Below are positions 49,786 to 52,486 of a stretch of 52,486 bases of DNA, piece by piece (within the stretch, counting starts at the first letter, position 1; every line of letters starts with the position of its first letter). The translations under genes and the position numbers were made by a program. The DNA is from Chitinophagales bacterium. Lineage in GTDB: Bacteria; Bacteroidota; Bacteroidia; Chitinophagales; Saprospiraceae. Below the pieces are notes generated by a model. That model had not been told where the DNA came from. It saw nothing but the letters and a program-made list of their open reading frames with translations, and made no database searches. The stretch is from NCBI GenBank assembly GCA_013297745.1, contig JAAFIM010000022.1, forward strand, positions 1-52,486, given 5' to 3'.

Positions 49786-49821
49786 AAAAAAGGCTGCTTT
49801 CGCGAGAAAGTGGCCTTTTTT
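49786..49821. terminator. Intrinsic terminator (copy 1 of a duplicated hairpin)
   Basis: aaaaaggc-tg-cttt / aaag-tg-gcctttt with loop cgcgag, then T run. The same 35 bases recur at 50344. Confidence 0.85.
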
Positions 49822-49897
49822 GTTAAAAATAAAAAATATCTGGCACGATTTTTGTTGCTTTTATAAAATTTTTATCAACTTTTAAAAATAGCTTATT

Positions 49898-50338
49898 ATG
49901 CAAAAACTAATTCTTTTCTTTATGCTATGTTTTATAATAAATATAGCTCACGCGCAAACAGAGTTGGCAGTTTCTAATACTGAAAACCTAAATACTACCC
50001 AAGCTAATACGGCAAAACTAATTTTATATAGACCTTACGCTTTGGGTAATTGTTTGTATAGTCCTAAATTGATTTTAGGCGCGCAAAAAGTAAGGTTAAA
50101 AAATCGCCATTTATTGGAACTAGAAATTCCTGTGGGCGACTATAGTATTAAAAATAAAGATTTTACTATCTTTACTCGAAAAATAGGTTTTAATCTCAAT
50201 GTAGAAGCGGGCAAAACTTATTACGTTCGTTATCGTGTTTTGTCTGATATATTCATTGCTATTGACGAATTTATACAAGTGGAAGAAAATTTTGCTAAAC
50301 AAGAGATAGCCAAAGGCAAGTTTAAAACCAAAAAATAA
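49898..50338 (+). CDS. Secreted DUF2846-like protein
   Basis: A 146-residue protein with a signal peptide (residues 1-19, NIAHAQ). The mature part AKLILYRPYALGNCLYSPKL, then LLELEIPVGDYSIKNKD and EAGKTYYVRYRV follows the pattern of DUF2846 proteins, small beta-rich domains of unknown function, here ending in a lysine-rich tail. It lies between two copies of an identical terminator, so it forms its own transcription unit. Confidence 0.7.
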   Translation: MQKLILFFMLCFIINIAHAQTELAVSNTENLNTTQANTAKLILYRPYALGNCLYSPKLILGAQKVRLKNRHLLELEIPVGDYSIKNKDFTIFTRKIGFNLNVEAGKTYYVRYRVLSDIFIAIDEFIQVEENFAKQEIAKGKFKTKK

Positions 50339-50343
50339 AATAG

Positions 50344-50378
50344 AAAAAGGCTGCTTTCGCGAGAAAGTGGCCTTTTTT
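50344..50378. terminator. Intrinsic terminator (copy 2 of a duplicated hairpin)
   Basis: Identical over 35 bp to 49786-49821, including the unpaired tg on both sides of the stem. It also sits next to the convergent bioD stop. Confidence 0.85.
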
Positions 50379-50383
50379 ATTGC

Positions 50384-50992
50384 TTAAAAATGTAGATATT
50401 TTCCCATTTTATTTATATTTTCTTTGCTTATATTTTCTAATTTAGGGATATGCCCAAGATTAAAAATTTGACTATAATTTAGTATAAACTGTTGATTATC
50501 AGCGAAAAAATCACCGTTGAAAATTAACCCTTTTATGGGAATTTTTCTATTTTGCAACGCTTCTATAGATAGCAATGTGTGGTTGATACTGCCTAAGTAT
50601 TCGCTGCATACCAAAATCACCTCGTCGGCAATTTTTGGGATTAAATCTATCAATAACTCTTTCCCGTTGAGCGGCACGAACAAACCGCCCGCGCCTTCTA
50701 TGATTAAATTATTATCTGTTTTGGGTGAGCTAATTCGTTGTATATCAACGCTTTGATTGTCCAAAATAGCCGCATAATGGGGGCTGTAGGGTTGGCTGAA
50801 TAAATAACTTTCTTCAAAAAATTGGCTTTTATCGTTGCTCACCAAATCCTTGACCGTTTGTAAGTCGCGCCCTTCAACGCTGCCTGTTTGTATGGGTTTC
50901 CAATAATCTGCTTGTAGATATTCGGTTAAAATGGCGGAAATAATGGTTTTGCCCACATTGGTGGAAATACCAGCCACAAAAATTTTCTTCAT
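50384..50992 (-). CDS. bioD: Dethiobiotin synthetase
   Basis: Closes the ureido ring of biotin from 7,8-diaminononanoate, CO2 and ATP. A 202-residue reading from ATG at 50992 (MKKIFVAGISTNVGKTIISA); the preceding TTG is rejected. The P-loop GISTNVGKT (usual GTDTGVGKT), YWKPIQTGS and IEGAGGLFVPL are all in place. Slightly short for the family, with normal ends. No other biotin genes adjoin it. Confidence 0.93.
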   Translation of the reverse strand: MKKIFVAGISTNVGKTIISAILTEYLQADYWKPIQTGSVEGRDLQTVKDLVSNDKSQFFEESYLFSQPYSPHYAAILDNQSVDIQRISSPKTDNNLIIEGAGGLFVPLNGKELLIDLIPKIADEVILVCSEYLGSINHTLLSIEALQNRKIPIKGLIFNGDFFADNQQFILNYSQIFNLGHIPKLENISKENINKMGKYLHF

Positions 50993-51018
50993 AAACAATT
51001 AAAAATCAAATTTTTATC

Positions 51019-51057
51019 AAAAAAAATGGGCAGTGTCGCTAACCTAAGACACTGCCC
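51019..51057 (-). terminator. Strong terminator at the end of the tRNA locus
   Basis: On the minus strand gggcagtgtc / gacactgccc form a perfect 10-bp stem with a 10-nt loop, followed by an eight-T run. It begins only two bases after the type II tRNA. Confidence 0.93.
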
Positions 51058-51058
51058 G

Positions 51059-51152
51059 ATGTTTTAGTAGGATTCGAACCTACGGAGAAATTCTTGTATC
51101 ATTTCTCGGCGAATTGGCAATCCGCTGCCTTAAACCACTTGGCTATAAAACA
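51059..51152 (-). tRNA. Type II tRNA with anticodon GCC (Gly codons, Ser-like body)
   Basis: Reading the minus strand: acceptor TGTTTTA/TAAAACA (7 bp), TA at 8-9, D arm GCC-AAGTGGTTTAA-GGC, anticodon arm GCGGA-TTGCCAA-TTCGC, variable arm GAGAAAT...ATTTCTC (7 bp, 8-nt loop), T arm GTAGG-TTCGAAT-CCTAC, then discriminator T (U73); CCA is not encoded. All invariant positions are in place. The anticodon GCC and U73 fit glycine, but tRNA-Gly is normally type I; long variable arms belong to Ser, Leu, Tyr and Sec, and the D arm is closest to Ser. Identity is therefore open. Confidence 0.8.
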
Positions 51153-51218
51153 GGTTACATAGAAATTTCTTTCTAGTACTTCACCAGCCAGTTTCTGCCC
51201 ATTTGCTTGTGAGTAGCC

Positions 51219-51345
51219 ACTTTCACTCTACCACTGAGTTACTCCCGCTTATTGGATTGATTTTTGCTAAAAAAAATGAATATATAAACGAAAAAGAATA
51301 GGGTGCGGGAGACAGGAATCGAACCTGCGGCGATAAGTTTACCAC
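51219..51345 (-). tRNA. Candidate circularly permuted tRNA-Thr(GGU), halves in reverse order
   Basis: On the minus strand the 3' half comes first (51345-51304): loop GTGGTAA, stem ACTTA, variable TCGCC, T arm GCAGG-TTCGATT-CCTGT, acceptor CTCCCGC, then A73. After a 52-nt AT-rich spacer follows the 5' half (51248-51219): acceptor GCGGGAG, TA, D arm ACTC-AGTGGTA-GAGT, G26, stem AAAGT. The acceptor stem pairs perfectly over 7 bp; the joined anticodon stem pairs 4 of 5. The loop then reads anticodon GGT with U33. G1-C72, C2-G71 and G34-G35-U36 fit threonine. Neither half has another partner in the window. Whether it is joined, and how, is unknown. Confidence 0.55.
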
Positions 51346-51563
51346 AAATGAACAAAATAAAAGCTAGCTGTTTGAGGCTAAACTTGAAGAGCAAAAAGCT
51401 AAAACTGAGTGTATTGCGAAGCATCATTTCCTATCTGCAAGTTAGGCGATTGCTAAAATTAAGTTCTGCTTACGAGTGCAAAACACAATACATTGGGTAA
51501 GTCTACACTTAAGGCTGAATCTAGCTCTTTTTCTTTATTTGTAAATGATTGAAAAACAACCAA
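51346..51563 (-). other. Gene-free region upstream of the permuted tRNA halves
   Basis: 218 bp between the unknown CDS and the tRNA 3' half with no convincing gene and no second GCGGGAG or D arm that could complete the tRNA in normal order. Small pairings exist (ccta...tagg near 51430-51447). A short frame ending NLILAIA and a stop recalls a tmRNA tag, but no other tmRNA feature is present. It could be part of an intron-like RNA; I cannot fit it to the group I or group II core. Confidence 0.4.
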
Positions 51564-52313
51564 TTAGAAAATGTCTTTGTTGATAAAATTGAACAGATTT
51601 TGAGCGACTCTCATATTAGTCACTTCTACATTATTGGCTTTTGAGCGGGCAATTTTTACCGCTTCCAGCAGCGCATCTATGCGACGGATAAGGGTATTTT
51701 TTTGCACTTGGGTAATTTTGCCTGAAAAATAGGTGGTTTCATATTTACCCACTTGAAAATCCAAATATAATAACTCCGTTTGTGCGGGGTGTTCTTTGGT
51801 AGCTTCGTATTTGACGATGACTTTGGGGCGTTTGATGCTGCGGAATTTTACCTCTTCGTCCGTGCGGTAGATAGCGCGTTGGGGGTCATAAGACCATTTT
51901 TTGGCTTGGTCTAACACGGGAATAGTTTGGTATAATTCTTTGGTTTTGTTGAAATGTGTTTCCAACGCCAATAATGAAGTAGCCGAAAATGTGCCAAAAG
52001 ATTGATTTTCAATGATAAGTTCGGCTTTTGCTATATTGGCAGAGTTGGTTTCTTCCTTGGACAAGTGCGCATCTATACCTGTGGCGAAAATTTCTAAGGT
52101 GCTGATTAGTTTATCTTTCACGGTAGAAGCCATTTCTTTGCTTTCGTCGGGTATAATTTCGGAATCTGCTTCCATCGCCACATAGCGTTTGTTCATACCG
52201 TCAAAAATAACATCTTTTTTGCTAAAAATTTGTAACGTTTCTGATACGGCTTGATTAGCTTTGTTTTTGCGGTCTTGTTCTACCGCCAATAGTTCGTGGA
52301 GTTTGTTTGCCAT
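51564..52313 (-). CDS. Hypothetical conserved protein, 249 aa
   Basis: A 249-residue soluble protein I cannot assign. It begins MANKLHELLAVEQDRKNKAN with a helical region, contains beta-like parts (RPKVIVKYEATKEHPAQTEL, LLYLDFQVGKYETTYFSGKI) and ends in a helix with IRRIDALLEAVKIARSKAN. No signal peptide or known catalytic motif. It sits between an iron-sulfur assembly gene upstream and the tRNA locus downstream, all on the minus strand, so the tRNA precursors may be read through from here. Confidence 0.75.
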   Translation of the reverse strand: MANKLHELLAVEQDRKNKANQAVSETLQIFSKKDVIFDGMNKRYVAMEADSEIIPDESKEMASTVKDKLISTLEIFATGIDAHLSKEETNSANIAKAELIIENQSFGTFSATSLLALETHFNKTKELYQTIPVLDQAKKWSYDPQRAIYRTDEEVKFRSIKRPKVIVKYEATKEHPAQTELLYLDFQVGKYETTYFSGKITQVQKNTLIRRIDALLEAVKIARSKANNVEVTNMRVAQNLFNFINKDIF

Positions 52314-52368
52314 TTTGGGTTTATTAGCAATATAATTTTAGGGATTTATAAAAATATGTAAAAAAAAA

Positions 52369-52486
52369 TTAAGCGGAGAAAGAAGTTCCACAGCCGCAAG
52401 TGCTTTCGGCGTTGGGATTGTTGAACGTAAAGCCGCGATTTTGCAACCCGTCCAAAAAGTCGATTTCCATCCCCAATAAATAGATA
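52369..52486 (-). CDS. HesB/IscA-type iron-sulfur cluster assembly protein (C-terminus, cut by window edge)
   Basis: Only the last 38 codons are in the window: [19 protein letters not shown] followed by [15 protein letters not shown] and stop. The C-terminal CGCG pair with the FxxxNPNA context is the conserved cluster-binding end of A-type carriers (IscA, SufA, ErpA), which pass Fe-S clusters to target enzymes. The subtype cannot be decided without the N-terminus. It starts beyond 52486 and ends 55 bp before the next minus-strand gene. Confidence 0.9.
   Translation of the reverse strand, partial: IYLLGMEIDFLDGLQNRGFTFNNPNAESTCGCGTSFSA

Noticed and set aside
51219-51345. Ordinary tRNA with an intron
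   Set aside because: The acceptor/D-arm half is downstream, not upstream, of the T-arm half on the same strand, and no CTCCCGC lies further downstream.
51301-51540. tmRNA (ssrA), one-piece or permuted
   Set aside because: No 5' partner with tmRNA features, no standard tag, and the nearby acceptor half carries a full tRNA D arm; kept only as a remote alternative.

Overview
This window comes from a member of the Bacteroidota. The evidence is type IX secretion (T9SS) C-terminal sorting domains on two large secreted proteases plus one orphan fragment, a GldN-like T9SS protein, the bamD-rpoZ gene pair with the Bacteroidota form of omega, TAnnTTTG promoter boxes (one with a TTTG box exactly 19 bp upstream), few Shine-Dalgarno sites and AT-rich DNA. 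I cannot fix the family or genus. Nearly all of the window is ordinary chromosome with short operons. No prophage, CRISPR array or recognisable defence island is visible.

Layout. 1-3200: a duplicated outer-membrane barrel gene whose first copy is cut by a MITE-like end, an orphan T9SS tail, a DUF547 lipoprotein, and repeats. 3213-9171 (minus): a 7TM-HD phosphohydrolase, then S8 protease-fabD-yqgE. 9310-16848: a voltage-gated K+ channel with a zinc-ribbon-like tail, a sugar nucleotidyltransferase, a short methylmalonyl-CoA mutase subunit, a VWA protein, a RAYT transposase with its repeats, and tyrS. 16982-20274: TPR-bamD-rpoZ, a nested repeat element and gldN. 20282-28448: rRNA methyltransferase, glycosyltransferase plus ECF sigma factor, tgt, a DsbA-like protein, MscS channel and Bax-inhibitor-1 protein. 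28543-32920 (minus): a probable operon of an unknown protein, two large leucine-rich-repeat (LRR) proteins and a small protein. 33215-41625: methyltransferase, S4 RNA-binding protein, thioredoxin-like protein, ubiX-pnuC-nadR (nicotinamide riboside uptake and conversion to NAD), a flippase, an NqrM-like protein and an NlpC/P60 peptidase. 41918-45164: an ExbB-ExbD-ExbD-(129 aa membrane protein)-TonB cluster for energised outer-membrane transport. 45242-50992: upp, corA, M43 protease, bioD. 51019-51345: an odd RNA locus. 51564-end: an unknown protein and the C-terminus of a HesB/IscA-type iron-sulfur protein.

The most unusual locus is 51019-51345 on the minus strand. Two tRNA halves lie in circularly permuted order: the T-arm/acceptor half precedes the acceptor/D-arm half by 52 nt. 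They share a perfect 7-bp acceptor stem and, if joined, form a canonical cloverleaf with anticodon GGU (Thr). Just downstream, before one strong terminator, lies a well-formed type II tRNA with a 7-bp variable arm but a glycine anticodon (GCC) and U73. Both readings are mine from base pairing and need experimental proof.

The second theme is a dense set of small intergenic repeats: MITE-like elements with shared terminal inverted repeats but different contents, GGGGT-TTTAC-ACCCC hairpins arranged in dyads, a dispersed hairpin repeat of about 190 bp, a 42-bp tandem array, and 57-bp repeats ending in a perfect hairpin beside a RAYT gene. Start codons were moved downstream of the longest possible reading where a signal peptide or family N-terminus required it.
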